Positions 44,540-57,299 of a DNA stretch of 64,000 nucleotides are shown here, in pieces; position 1 is the first letter of the stretch, and every line of letters starts with the position of its first letter. Position numbers and translations under genes: made by a program. This stretch comes from Nymphaea colorata (lineage: Eukaryota > Streptophyta > Magnoliopsida > Nymphaeales > Nymphaeaceae), in contig NC_045142.1 of the NCBI RefSeq assembly GCF_008831285.2, forward strand, positions 10,475,952 to 10,539,951, in the 5' to 3' direction. The notes below the pieces were generated by a model. The model did no database searches. It saw only the letters and a program-made list of their open reading frames with translations, and was not told the DNA's origin.

Positions 44540-45209
44540 TTCATTCTCTCCACCCATTCATCCCTCCTTTCCAGCTCTTCTGCACCACTTTGACTCTCTG
44601 CTTTCTGTCTTTATTCTCCATGCTTTCTGTACATAAAGCCCAAGTGTAGGCGAGAGCCCCACCACGTACATCACCAAAACTAGTTTCTTTTTCATAAAGC
44701 ACTTCCGAGAGGTGTAACCTTCCATCCCCGGGTCCAAATTCACCATCAGTACGGGTGCGAAATTGATTGGAACATCTAACTTGATTCTCAAATTCACCAT
44801 CAGTACGGGTGCGAAATTGATTGGAACATCTAACTTGATTCTTACAAGTCCAGCTTTCTTCCATTGCTCAATGCAAACATCCTCTCCCACAAACTCGCCC
44901 CTTAGTGTCATATCAATGCCCTTGAAACCATAATCGTTCTACAAGAACACAGGGAGCAACAGAAGTTGGACCCAAATCAAAAACAGTCTTCACTTTTGCA
45001 GTAGAATAGAATACAATATCTGGGAGTCGATAAATAGTTTTGTCAAGGTCCGGAAGAGGAGTGAGAGAAGGGACTGAAAAGCTTTTTCGGAGGAAGATGG
45101 CACCCAGGTGAGATTGGAAGAGATTCTTCATATTGAGGATGTCATGCGGAGAGAAAAATCTGAAGTAAAATAGTTTCGAGATTGGGATGAAAACAGGAGA
45201 TTCTTTCAA
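44540..45209 (-). other. possible decayed coding region, family unknown
   Basis: Two adjacent minus-strand frames (45209-44913 and 44911-44558) have fairly protein-like composition, for example DIVFYSTAKVKTVFDLGPTS in the first. They are separated only by a stop at about 44913, so one could be a broken continuation of the other. I could not place the sequence in a family. The second frame contains an exact in-frame 54-bp tandem duplication (44736-44789 and 44790-44843), giving two copies of an 18-residue segment. Treat as an unproven pseudogene. Confidence 0.25.
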
Positions 45210-45399
45210 ACGATCGCAAAATCCAGAATGCAGTGTAACAACGTTAGGAAGATAGAGGTGGATGGTAATGTGTTTACTATGATAGCAGAGGCTAGCTTTG
45301 GAGGCAGCCAGTGGTTTTCAAAAGTCAATATTTAGCATTTTTTTTCAAACATTGTATGATAAATTTACAACAAATTCCAAAATTTTTTGGCCTGAAACA

Positions 45400-46130
45400 C
45401 TTTAATTTCTTTTGATTCTGATCAATTTCTTCTTTTACTTGGCTATCAATTATATTTGGATCTAGTTGCAAACTTTGGACACAAAGCCCAACCTCAGTTT
45501 AGACTTATTTTATAATTCAAACATGGATCTAAATATTCAAAACAGATCTCTAGATCCAAATCACAGCTTCATATCCAAAACATATCCCTAGATCGAAATT
45601 ACATCCCCAAACCCAAAATAGATCCTTAGATCCATATCCAAATCCAAATTTCATCTCTAGATCTCGAACAAATCGTTATATCCAAATCCAAATTATGGCT
45701 TTAGATAAAAAATAGATATGTACCCAAATCCAAACTCTAAAACTAAATCCAAAACAGAATTTTAAATCTAGACCTAGATCCAAATCACAATTTTGGACTC
45801 ATTTGATCTCATTTTTTGTGCCTTAGATCCAATTCAGATCCGACACAGGATCCAAAATCTAGATTTATATCCTTATTCTGTTCCAAATTCTTAATCTAGA
45901 TCCAAAATTTAGATCCAATTCAATGCTTCTACCTCAATCCAGATCTAAATATGAGATTCAGGTCCAATTCTGAATCTCATATCCAAATTTGAGATCCAAA
46001 TCCAAATATATTATTTTAGATCTATTCTAAGCTCCCCATCTAGATCCAACTCCAAATTTAAGATCTGAATCTATTTTCAGATCTAAATCCATATTAAAGA
46101 TCCAATATATATTTTTGTATAAATTTCTAG
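45400..46130. repeat. degenerate AGATCCAAAT word tract
   Basis: About 0.7 kb built from variants of AGATCCAAATCCAAATT, CTAGATCCAAAT and AAATTTAGATCC on one strand, with no fixed period and no open frame. It is followed within 300 bp by a compositionally opposite GC-rich tract. Confidence 0.75.
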
Positions 46131-46369
46131 CGTAAAAATTCTAAATTCTACTTGCCTTTGTATTTGTATCTGGTTTCAAATCCAAAATCCTTTCGAAGAG
46201 GCGTTATAATTGTTTTTCAAGTACTAATAATTTTTAGTTCAAAACTTTTTAAATACCCCTAATTTTGGAAGATATATTTGAATTTCATAAAATTTCATTA
46301 ATTTTATGTAAATATCATTCAATTTTTTTGAAAATAACCTCAATTTAACAAAATACCCTTCACGGGTCC

Positions 46370-46575
46370 ATCTTACGTGGCAGGCTGACCAGGCAGGGTC
46401 TGGCCGTACCTGGCACAACCAGGCAGCCAGGTTAGGCCTTGTCCTGCCCAGCCTAGCTCGTCAAGCATTGCCCTTGGCTGGCCAATCTATGCACGGGCAA
46501 GCCTACCCGGCCAATCTAGGCCTGCCACTGGCTAGGCTAGGTCTGCAGCTGGCCAGGCCCAGCCTGCCGGAATAG
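46370..46575. repeat. degenerate CTGGCC/CAGGC GC-rich word tract
   Basis: About 200 bp dominated by variants of CAGGCAGGGTCTGGCC, GGCTGGCCAATCTA and CTAGGCCTGCC. It stands out sharply in a very AT-rich neighbourhood and is followed by a purine-rich stretch (GAAGAAGAGAGAGAGGAAAGG). It has no open frame. Confidence 0.7.
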
Positions 46576-46579
46576 GCTG

Positions 46580-49500
46580 TGAAAAGTGAGACTGAAGAAG
46601 AGAGAGAGGAAAGGGGGAATAAGTGTTAGAGATAGAAGAAAAGAGCGGGAAATTCATAAAAGATAGAATAGCAAAATACCCGTCAAGTACACATATTTTA
46701 ATGGAAATTACATATGATTGAACAGAAAGTATGTTGCCTTTTTAACATATATCATAGCTTTTATAAAAGTATCAAAAAACAACTAAAATATGGGACGCAC
46801 TTTGATACAATAGGAAGATTGGAATCTCAGTCTTGCATCCACCTATGTGCCTGCTTGCACTTAATTCCACCAGCGACCTTCTTCTCTCGAATCATAGTCT
46901 TCTATACATTCATTTTGTGCCTTCTCTTTGCTCCATAGTTGGTATATTCTTTTCCACCCCATACAGTTACTTTTCAAACTGAAATTCAATTAGTCTCTTG
47001 CTTGCTGGTTGAGTTCAACAGCAGACCAGCAATAACCATTCACAACCAGCTAGAGTTCCTTCATGCCATGGTTGTATCTTCCTTCATGATGCTCAGTTTA
47101 GTTGGAGATGTACCTCTTCTTAGAAACAGGAAAGATATGCAAGAAAGAATTAATCAAGATCTTGCTAAGCATGTGGGTCTGCCAAAAACTGGTTCATTGG
47201 TTGTTCTATGTGAATTTGACAGCTTCAGCTTCAATTCTAGAAGGGACCAACGGTCTTATGCATCTAACCTAAAAATTGATTACATCTATTAAACACTTCA
47301 AAGATTGTTCAATGAAGCTGTTCATCCTTTTAAGACAAACGCATAAAATAGCAACATACTACTACTGTTTCCAAACAGCCCCAAAAGGCCGTTACAGCTT
47401 CTTCTGATGATTGAACTCGTTTTTAGATGATGAATCAATCTCCTGTCTCCCCAATTGCTACATTGGAAACTGATGGCATTCCAATTCCCCAATAAACACT
47501 ATATTTCTTAGCAAGTTGGAAACTGATGACATTCGACTTGCCCTGTACACAACATGTTTCTTACTCCTGACTTTACTTGCTGCTGACTCTGAGTTCATAC
47601 TCCTGATGGCATGTCCCTGCTGCATTGGCTTTTTTTCCAGTAAATTTCCAGCTTTTTTACAAATCACAAGATGAATTAACCCTTTCCATATGTGTAATAG
47701 ATCTTTCATTCAAGAATCTCACGTCAAAATGCTTAGGAAACAAGAAGAAGCACCTTTACTTAACCTCCATTTCAACCACGAAAATGACAACTGCGGCCTC
47801 AAATTTGTCAATCGCCAGCGTAGTTTGTTCGTTGGCCAGCCGTTAGAGCAATTATGCGTTGTATTCTTCCTGCAAGTGATGTTCATCTATACTGATGCCA
47901 CTAGTAACCTTTATGAAGAAACTTTACTTAGAGACAGTCTCTTTCTGCATATCTGCCGTTTCATGATGGCGTCTGATTTTCTTCGCCGGCGAGTTATGTT
48001 AAGACCAGATCTGAACCTTCATGACCTTCATGCCCAAGCTCGAACTTTTAATATCTAAGGCCAGAGTTTAATTTTTCAATGTGTATTTGGTCTCTTCCTT
48101 TTCTTGACACTTTTGAGAACATTTTATTACACAGTAATTGCTGGAGAGAGCATCTTTCCTCCAATTCCTACTTATCAAGCATTTACTGATTATCTCCCTG
48201 TCAGTTGCAATCTCCATCAGCGGCAACTTTCTGCTTTAATCTTACTCGTTCTCTTCTTCTCTCTTGCTCTCTTGTTCCCTTGATCTCTTTAGTTGCTGCT
48301 GTTACCTGTTGTTCGCGTGCACAACCTGGAGACTCCAATGGTGGCTTTGCTGAAGAAACAAAAGAGGTCGCAGGCTTCTTCCGCTGCAAAAATCCCCACA
48401 GCCAAGTCACCAATTCGTTTGCAAACATGACACTCTAAGTCTCTACACAGGTCCCAAAGCAACCTTAAACCTATGATCTATTGGGGTCCGGAAAATTTAT
48501 CAATATCTCTTTGGCTAAAAGAATACATGACCGAGGGGAATTATACTGATTTAGTGTCTTCAGTCTTCACCACTACATCCCATTTGATTTTTCAGAATAC
48601 CCTGCCTCTGTTTCAGATTTGTCCTGCTGATTTGCAGAAGCCATTAATTTTGCCACAACTGCCACTCCAATGCTTGGTTCTCGAAAGTTTTCACATATCC
48701 CAACTCATTTCGATTCAATAGCTGGAGCGTGATCGTCGTCTTGTCTTACAAACTAGCTTGAAAAGTTAAATAACTGCAGCTAGCATTGAATCTTCGTTTG
48801 AAAAATTAAATCAATTAGCATTGCAGGCGCTTGCAGAGGCTTATTATCAAATAGTCTTCTAGCTATCTTTAGTTTTAATTTCATTGCTGCCTGCCATGCC
48901 TTTTCCGCAGAATTTCTGCTTCTCTTATTCTCAAAACCACAAGAAGAATAAATTGATAAGAAGACTTTCATATTCTGTTCGGTGAACAACCAATATCTCG
49001 ATTTCTACTGAAGTTGCTGCATGTTTGAAACGAGGAAGGCGTTCGTCCCCTTTGGGATGCTCTCTCCAATTTGATTACCAAGGTCCCTGTCACAGCAGAG
49101 AAGATCACGATAAACCAGTTGCCATCTTCCAAGTTTCCAACGACCAACCTTCTGCTGCTCTCTCTCTCTCTCTCTTCCTCTCTCGCGCACAGACTTACAG
49201 ATACGCACACTTAGATTTAGTAGGCTTCCAAAAGAATGAAGCCCATCAAAGAGCAAAGGGGAAAACCAGGGGGAAGGACACCTTTATTAACGAAGTTATC
49301 CGGATTTCACTAGTTTACACTGTACACAAAGCAAAGTAGAGAACTGGTTTCAGCTTCAAGCTCTCCGCTATAAAGAAACTTTTATTCACACCACCAATGT
49401 CCTTCCCTTCCATCGTCCGTCCAACGTACAACCCTTCACTTTCTAACGTCTCCATAACAGAAGAAGTTCCTATTGTATATAACCATGCGCTGAAAGCAAA

Positions 49501-49800
49501 ATATGCTACGGCCCAGCCCTACCCTTTTCACTTTCTTCCTTTTGTCCTGCTTATTCTTGCATACCATGTCCTACATCAGGCCTCCTAATCTCCTATCTAT
49601 TTCTTGGAACATAGAACAAGAAAGAAAAGGAGCACTAGGGTCGGCGATGGAGCCACCATTCATGGAGAAGATGAGTTCCATAACTCTCCTCTCTTCAATT
49701 ACTCGGACAGACACCTTCCTATGGAACACCCTGTCTCGGGATTTATTATCTCGAGACATGGCTGACCTCGAGTGTATTGACGTCATGCATTAGATACCTA
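46580..49800. other. intergenic, no accepted gene
   Basis: Mixed-complexity DNA with several frames of 60-122 codons on both strands (for example 46939-47292 plus and 47690-48058 plus). None has a domain, a splice-linked partner or consistent coding composition. A (CT)n run lies near 49158-49190. The part from about 49600 toward 49885 is probably the 3' UTR side of the CHX gene. Confidence 0.45.
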
Positions 49801-49885
49801 TATGCCACACGTATAACTTTTTTTAGGATGAAAACAAAAGCGTATAATGTTAAAAGGAGGAGGAGGCCCGGTTCGCCGTGCTCCG

Positions 49886-52800
49886 TCACGACTCGGAATC
49901 GTAGCCGGGGTGCTTGGGCGTCTCCGACGGGTCGTCCGTGGACGGCGACATGAGGTTGGCCATCCGGTTGTACTGCTGCACCACCAACACGGACGCGCTC
50001 ATGGGGAACTCCGGCGACACCAGCAGCGAACCTACCGGGCCCAGCTCCGGCGAGTCGGTTCTCTCCGTCAGCGGGTCGCACCGGGCGGACCTCCCCACTA
50101 GTATCAGGTTGCACCGGATGTGCTCCTTGATGGCCGCCACTATCTCCGCTTTACCCTTCACCTCCTTCTCCAGGTAGTCGATGGAGTCGGAGGAGAGGAG
50201 GCTGGCCTTGAAGTCCACCAGGAACTCCTCATCCGACGTGAGCTCCTCGCCGTCGAGGACGATCCTGACGGTGCCGCCGCGGCGGGCATCGGGGGCCTCC
50301 GCCACGAGGAACCGGACCACGGTGAGCTTGATCCCCGGGTGCTCGGCCATCCGGGCTGCATAGGACAGGGCCTCGCGGTCGTCGGGTCCGCCGAAGAATA
50401 GGACGGTGATGGAGTGGGAGACGTCGCTGGCGGAGACATGGTAGCCGCCGCCGAGGCCGCGGTCGACGAGGATGCCGACGGAGCAGGGGGCATTCTCGAG
50501 GACGCGGACGTTGACGGTGTGGAATCCGGCAGCGTAAGGCTCGAGGGAGCCGTCGAGGAGGCGGGGGTGCTTGTGGTAGGGGAGGATGATGATGGCAGCG
50601 CGCTTCTGCTCGGCGCTGGTGCAGATGTCTTCGTGCATGTCGGTGAGGTCGGAGATGGCGGTCATGGGGCGGACGGAGACGCTGCTGAGCTGCTGGTAGG
50701 CCTCGAAAGCGACGATGATCTGGTCAGACTCGGGGCGGACCTTGTTCCAGAAGGGGAGGCCGTTGTTGCGGGCCTTGTGGCACATGAGGATGGCGGAGGA
50801 CCGCTCGGAGAGCTCCATGAGGTGCATGGCGTAGACGCAGACTGGGCGGCGGCTGCGGGTGCCTCGGGAGGCCTCGATCAGGTTGATGATGGTGGGGACG
50901 TTGCGGGTGGAGTGGAGGCAGACCAGGATGCGGAGCTGGCTGTCCGGACTCCGCCGCTGGATGGTCCGGTGCTTGTACGGCGTCGCCTTCCGTGCCGGCT
51001 TGTAGAACGCCGTCACCAGCGGCGTCGTGATGAAGGTGGTGAACAGTGCCATCAACACCATGATCGCGAAAGTCTGCTCGTTCAACACCTGATAAAAGTT
51101 TCAAACACACACGCACAAGCTAATTAGTCGTCATTTACTCAAAAAGAGATGAATTCGATTTTCTTCTTATATTCTCTATTATTAGGCCTTTATATGCCCT
51201 TTTATGTTATTTTTCATTTTTATTTTTCGTAAAGCAAAACACAAATTTTGACAGTGACTTTTATTTTAAAGAGTCCCGAAATGAAGGGGACTTTCTTAGG
51301 GTTTTATGTCAAAGATAGAGTAAATATAACATTAATAAAATATGATTGACTTTCATGAAGTAGTTGCTTTTAAGCACGCGACTCAAATCATGCGAGAGAA
51401 AAAAAAAAAAAAAGAGAGAAACCATTTTGAACTCCCCATGGAACCATATGAAGACGCGTGATCCTTACAAAAATCGGATGAGTCTGGAACTGGGGGAAAC
51501 CGGATCGATTATGTTTTAAAACTTAAAACTGTATAAATATAATTATAATTTGAATATTTAAGATTTAAGACCTAATATTTAAGATTTTCGTTGAAAATTC
51601 ATAAACTAAAAAAAAAAGTTTTTTCTCTTCCCGAAATGGGATTCGGGGAATCATCGACTCCCACTAAGTCAACCATGTCGACAATGTCGTTAAAAGTCCA
51701 ATTTAGTGAAAAAAAAAACTCCACGAAAATATAAAAGAGTAAGAATGACAAGATGGATCTGCTTCTACACGTGGCAGGAAGCATAAAATGAAGCAAAATC
51801 CTTTGTCATCTTACGTCAGTTTAAAATAATAGTAAAAAACAACGCCTATGAGAGCGATTTAGCACACAATAAATTTTAGTTTCTTAAGAATCTTTAGAAA
51901 AACAAGCAACTTAGAAGTCAATCTTCCCCTTTCTCCCTCTCTCACTTATATATATATATACATATATAGCATGTGCATCGATTCTTGCATCGGCCATTCG
52001 GTTCAGGTTTGGACAAAGAAATCCTTTGTCCTCTTGCAACACAGTGTTTAATCTGCATTGAATGGATTCTAGAAGTTTTTGTTGGTGGGAGTCTTCTAAG
52101 GGCTTCTGTTTGCCTGAGTGAGATGCCAAAGTCTACATACATTCCGCAATGAGCGATCAGCATGAACTCTTGGATGTAGGCAGCAATTAAAAGGGAATGC
52201 TTTTTGGACGCATGGAATGGAATGTCATGTCTAAAGTTGAGCACGAGTGCAATCCTCGACCCTTTGAAAGTAAGACAGAAAGAGAAAATTTTCTAGGAAA
52301 AGTTTTCCCAGAATCAAAGGGGGATCATTACAAAGGTGTGGTGGTAAGAAGCTGTGACACATAATATAACCTGTGAATTCCCCTCGAATTATTCCTTTCT
52401 TTTTACTGTATCTTCCAATTCACTATGGGAGTGGCAAGCATATCTACCACCTATGATGAAGCCAACTTCTTCTTATAAATAAAGTTAGAAAGATGCTTAG
52501 TGTTTTAAAAGTAAATCTCCTGAACTATACTACAGCCTTCGGCACTCTTTGCATTGAACGAAACATTTTCTAGGCATATTAAAGATGCTTATCTAAATTC
52601 GAAATAATTTTAAAGCATGAAAATCAAATAAAAAAGAGTTGCGTGAATGCGGTGGAGTGAGTCTATCTTGTAAGTTGAAATATGTTTGTGAAATTACTTC
52701 GCAATCGAACGAAGTTGGTGTAGAAATGGTTTCTCAAAAAAAAAAAAAAAAAATGCAGAGGAATTTGTACCTTCCTATCCTTGCCGATGTTGAGGACGAT

Positions 52801-54182
52801 AAGCTCGACGAGTCCCTTTGTGTTCATGAGGAGGCCGAGCGCCAGTGACTCCCGGAAGGGCACCTTGCAGGCCAGAGCCACGGCGAAGGTGCCAAAGATC
52901 TTTCCGAAGCAGGCGGTGAAGATGACGAGCGCCAGAAGCGCCCACGACAGCCCACCGCTGATGGTGGCGACGTTGGTCTTGAGCCCGCTGGCCACGAAGT
53001 AGAGCGGCAGGAAGAGGCCGGAGACGAGGTCCTCTATCTTCTCGACCAGAACGCCGGCGAACGGCCCTTCCTTGGGCACGATCAGCCCCACGATGAACGC
53101 CCCGAACAGCGCGTGGATTCCGATCATGTCAGTGATGAACCCGGCCGCCAGCACCAGCGTCAGCGTCGCACAGATGTACACCTCCTTCACGGGCTCCCCC
53201 TCGGGGCACCGGTTCCCCATCCACACCAGCACCGGCCGGACCGCCGTCACCATGAAGGCGATGAACCCCACACCGATGAGCAGCACCCACAGGGAGATGA
53301 GCGGCGACTTGCCCGAGCTGGAGAGGGCGATGGCGAGCGCAAGCAGGATCCACGCGGCGACGTCGTTGACGGCCGCGGCTGACATGGCGATCCGGCCGAC
53401 GTCCGTGGTGAGGAGCTTGAGCTCGGCGAGGATGCGGGCCAGGACGGGGAAGGCGGTGATGGAGAGTGCGACGGCCATGAAGACGAGGAAAGGCGGCCCA
53501 TTGACGCCCTTGCAGATGGTGGCCCGGAGGACGTAGGAGGTGCCGATGCCGAGGAGGAGCGGGAGGCCGATGCCGGCGACGGCGATGATGAGAGCCTTCT
53601 TGCCGGTGCGCCGGAGGGCCTTGGGGTCGAGCTCCAGCCCCACCAAGAAAAGGAAATACAGCAGCCCCACGTCGGCGAGGGTCTCCAGCACCGTCAGGCT
53701 GCGCTGAGGAAACACAGCGTGGAGGTACGCCGTGCTCCGGCCTAGCGCCGACGGCCCCAGCAAGATCCCTCCCTGCACCACGTCAAGTAGTTAATAAAGC
53801 ACTCTTTTCAAACCGGTAAAAAAAAAAGTACAGTCTGTTGCTCTCAATTTTTTCTGACGAATAAAGCGAGAATTTGACTTATTATATCACCAAGAGATCA
53901 TCATCCTGCGTCACCTTTGTTAATAAAACAAAGGGGGAAGAAGAAGAAAGAGCGTCGAAAGTGAGAGCGAGAGAGAGAGCGAAGTGGAGTTACGATAATC
54001 TCTGCAATGACGCGAGGCTGGCGGAGTGGCCTGAGGAGGAAGGCGAGGGCGCGGGTGACGACGACGACGAGGCAGATCTGGACGATGAGGAGAGGGAGGG
54101 CGTAGTTCAGAGGATTGCTGTCCTGGAATATCCCGTTGCTCGTCGTCGGCATCTCATTCGGACATCCCGTGGCGTTCGCCAT
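49886..54182 (-). CDS. CHX: CHX-type monovalent cation/H+ exchanger (CPA2 family)
   Basis: The gene has three exons joined in phase 0 with GT-AG boundaries: 54182-53994, 53772-52771 and 51088-49886 (2394 nt, 797 aa), the normal length for plant CHX proteins. These endomembrane or plasma-membrane antiporters exchange K+ (or Na+) for H+ and affect organelle pH and K+ homeostasis. Exon 1 begins [20 protein letters not shown] and ends [14 protein letters not shown]. Exon 2 continues [13 protein letters not shown] and carries the transmembrane exchanger domain, with [14 protein letters not shown] (165-178) and the CPA2 Asn-Asp pair in [10 protein letters not shown] (N199, D200). Exon 3 begins [20 protein letters not shown], completing the membrane part. 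It then encodes the long soluble C-terminus typical of CHX ([57 protein letters not shown]). Residue layout resembles Arabidopsis CHX17-19 most closely, by memory. Third codon positions are strongly G/C. The start is chosen by family resemblance; an apparent upstream extension begins with GTG and crosses a likely splice acceptor near 54219. Confidence 0.93.
51089..52770 (-). other. intron 2 of the CHX gene
   Basis: 1.68 kb of AT-rich DNA between the transmembrane exon and the C-terminal exon. The donor reads AAG|GTACAAAT and the acceptor CTTTTATCAG|GTG on the minus strand. It contains A runs near 51403-51416 and 52737-52753 and a short (TA)n near 51948-51966. No nested gene is supported. Confidence 0.8.
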
Positions 54183-55065
54183 CGGAACCCAACTCTCTCC
54201 CACCCTCCTGCTTTTCCCTGTGCACACAAAGTAACCGGAAAGAAGAACAAGAATCCAGAGAAAACTGTCAGGAAATTAGAAGACAAAAACAACGGAAATT
54301 TGGACGGCGGGAACTTTTTCTTTCTTAATTATATTTTTCTTCCACGAACAAAATTTCCGACTCTTTTTCAAGTGCGTTTGGACAACATGAACAAGCAAAA
54401 GTTAACACAAATGGAGAAAATTCAAAGACGAAGACACATGTGGTTTTCCTTTACGCAAGAAGACTGCATGGAAGTTTGGTGCCAAGATACTAATTTCATA
54501 TCACATCACCACACGCCTCTCTTTTCACTAATTAGCATGACTTCAAAGTGGTAACTCTTTTCTCCTCCACAAAGACACTTCCACAAAGACTAGAAAGGAA
54601 CATTCAAAGATTACGTACAAAAGGACGGACCACCTCCATGAAATTTAGAGAGAGAACTTTTCCGTGTTTGTAGCAAAGAAAAACTGGGAGAAAAAGTGCA
54701 CCTACTTTGGCTTCAACAACTCAATCCCACCTGCTTGGTGCGGCCCTAGACTTAGCTTCACAATTTCAAGCAAGAACAAACATACAGCCACGAAAGCGGA
54801 AAAAGAAGAAGATAGAGATGAAGGATGAAGGTTTTGCTTTGCTGATCAATCAATCAATCAGCCACGCCGATTTCCATCAACCGGATGGTCGGGAAACGGA
54901 AAGGGTGCGCGAACTATACCGTAGGGGAAGGGCGGAGCAGCGGAAGTCGATCGGATTCCTAGCCGGAAAAAACTCCGCCACGAAGAAGGAGCTCCGACAG
55001 AAAAATCCCTCTCCTCTCTCCCCCTCTCGTTCTGTTTCTATTCTTCCTCTCTTAGGCTCGAGCTC
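54183..55065 (-). other. probable 5' leader of the CHX gene, likely with an intron
   Basis: Immediately upstream of the start lies a strong acceptor: the minus strand reads TTACTTTGTGTGCACAG, ending near 54219. This implies a spliced leader whose first exon lies in the CT/GA-rich stretch near 54880-55065. The donor is not certain; GGTATAGTTCGC near 54915-54925 is one candidate. Confidence 0.45.
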
Positions 55066-55092
55066 GACTATGGAGGGGAGAACTGCGTTCGC

Positions 55093-55100
55093 TATTTATA
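55093..55100 (-). promoter_or_regulatory. TATA box of the CHX gene
   Basis: The minus strand reads GGCTATAAATAGCG, a near-consensus plant TATA box. Transcription would start about 30 bp downstream, near 55065, at the head of a pyrimidine/purine-rich leader. It is correctly placed and oriented for the CHX gene, and no other gene competes for it. Confidence 0.6.
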
Positions 55101-55103
55101 GCC

Positions 55104-57290
55104 ATCGAAATTAAGACGCAGTACAAGTCTGGGCGAATTAATTGCAAGTCTGGCACTCGAAATGACGATAATACCCTCCACATTGTGGGGTCCACCTCAT
55201 AGTGGCGTCGCAGTAGATCGGGATGTCAACGGCCGTAAACTCTACGATTGTCAACGGATCGGATTTGGATTTTAATTGAAAACCCGGTTTGAATAAAATG
55301 GGTTTCAAATCCACTAGTAAGTTGGATCGGCTTTCCATTTGGAAAAGGACGTCCAATTGGATTTAGATTTGAATTCGGTTTCACATGAGCAAAAGTTACC
55401 GGATCGGATAATAGATGTCGTAACTTTTAATATAACATATTCGGTTATCATTTTGATATCCTTATCCAATTGAACTTTCAAAACCAGGTGTTAACTCTAT
55501 CACTGAACGCACGAATGAATTCAGATCAAGCATCGTATCTAATATCAAAGTTGGATTTCAAATCGTATGTGGTTTGAGTTTTTCTTTTCATTTTAATTCA
55601 AAAGGGAATACCAATTATTAAAGTAAGCAGATTTTATAAACTATTGACATTGATGAGAAGCGAAGATTAATCCCACGCAGTTCCTTTCCTTTCCTTTCCA
55701 TTGTCTTCGGGGTCCTAAGCTGCATTAATAAAAGGTGACCAGGTATCAATGCAGAGTCGGATCCAGGCAAAGGAGGGCTTCGGCGGTCACTTAGGCAGTA
55801 GGATTCTCCTTTCACTCACTCGAATTAAAAATAGAAGGAGGACTAAAAAATAGGAGGAGTTCTAAGGAAGTGCGTGTTTATTGGGTCCTTCATTTAAATC
55901 CAGATATATATTTATGAAATATGTCAATTGGAGTTTTTACATAACTTGGTCAAGCTGTAAATACGCCAATCGGAGAATACATGCCAAGATGGAAGTTAAA
56001 ATTCATATGTAAGCGCTTTTTCTCTCTCTTAATTGGGAGCAAGATGGAGTGGAAATGGTAGATGTTGAAAATTTTTCTCAAGTTCTAACGCCCGCTGGGC
56101 ATACCAATCTTGATGAAATAAAAATTCTCTCTCTTTTTCTCAATTTTTCAAGAGCATGAAATGACTACGTTCCATGAAGCACTATATTGCTTCTTTGTCT
56201 TATATGTATCTCTCCATTTTAGAAAAGTATTTCCAACGTTATACCCACAACAAAAGAAAGAAGGAGAGAGAGACAAAGCCGATAAAATGAGAATGTATAT
56301 CAAAATTTGAAGACAATAAGTCCCCTAAATACAAAAATTGGGGACAAGAAGTTCTCTAGTTACAGTAACAAACCGTAAAATAAAGCAAAAGAGAAAATAT
56401 AAAATACAACTCAAAAAAAACGAAATAATAAGGGCAAGTGGAGTCGCTGTGGGTTACGCCCCAGGAAGCCCACCCTTTAAAACATTGTTGTGAAAAAATT
56501 AGTTGAACTTGATTCCAGTTATATGGGGCAGCCTCACGAGATTTTGGTCACTGCTTCATTGAAAATTTGTTAACTATATATTAATGTTCTACAAGAAGAA
56601 GTTTATGGCTTGCTGTCATACTCGGTTTCCTTTTTCTTTTTTAATGACTTCATGTGTTCTATGCGACACTTAAAGACCCCAACTATATTTGTATTTTAAG
56701 AGGATGAACAAAAGTGATGCCACTTTAACATTATGCACTTTAAAACTGTGAGTGATCGGCAGATACCATGTAGAGGCTGAAGTCCTTTCTTCTTTCCGGT
56801 TATGTCTGGGTTCTACAAGTTACTTTAGGACCTAAGTGGAAACTGAGAGACATTAGACCAATCAAATGAAGTGTCATGCATCTACTATTTGCAGTTCGAC
56901 TATCTGCTTGTTTTTTCTTGCGCCTCTAATTCTTTTTTTCCTTTCAATACTTCCAAGGAGACGGTTGTTCTTTTGTGAGGATTTGTGCACATCTCTTTCG
57001 CAAAAAACCAAGGAGAAAAGGTTAAAGCATCTTTTTCAAACAAAAACTTAACTTAGTGGGAGAAATGGTTCATATCCAGCTTTATAAAAATGACTTCCAC
57101 GTTGAAGAAAGCTTCAATATATTAATACCCAATAAATTGATGCTCGGCTTTGGTTTTTTCCCATTTTCCTTGATCACAAACTTTGTTTTAAGAGAATAAA
57201 GTTGGACAAGAATCTTGTTACCGGGGAACAGCTAAGGAAAGTACGAGCTCCCAATGGCCGTTCTTTTTTCTCGGCCCCGGCCAAAGTGAA
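55104..57290. other. intergenic with a degenerate word tract
   Basis: 55240-55580 is rich in variants of GGATCGGATTTGGATTTT, GGGTTTCAAATCC and TTGGATTTAGATTTG, like the tracts at 6-7.6 and 31.6 kb. The remainder is AT-rich without accepted genes. Any upstream CHX control region beyond the TATA box would lie at the 55.1-kb end. Confidence 0.5.
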
Positions 57291-57299
57291 GCTCATAGC

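Noticed and set aside
46939-48058. Plus-strand frames of 117 and 122 codons
   Set aside because: No domain, no plausible splice linkage, ordinary chance-length frames in a moderately GC region.
50414-51127. 237-codon plus-strand frame opposite the CHX C-terminal exon
   Set aside because: It is antisense to a well-supported exon; GC-rich third positions remove stops on the opposite strand. The translation is Gly/Val/Asp-rich and domain-free.
53072-53536. 154-codon plus-strand frame opposite CHX exon 2
   Set aside because: Shadow of the transmembrane exon, for the same compositional reason.
53874-54554. 226-codon plus-strand frame
   Set aside because: Covers CHX exon 1 and its leader in antisense; the translation is Lys/Glu/Arg low-complexity from GA-rich DNA.
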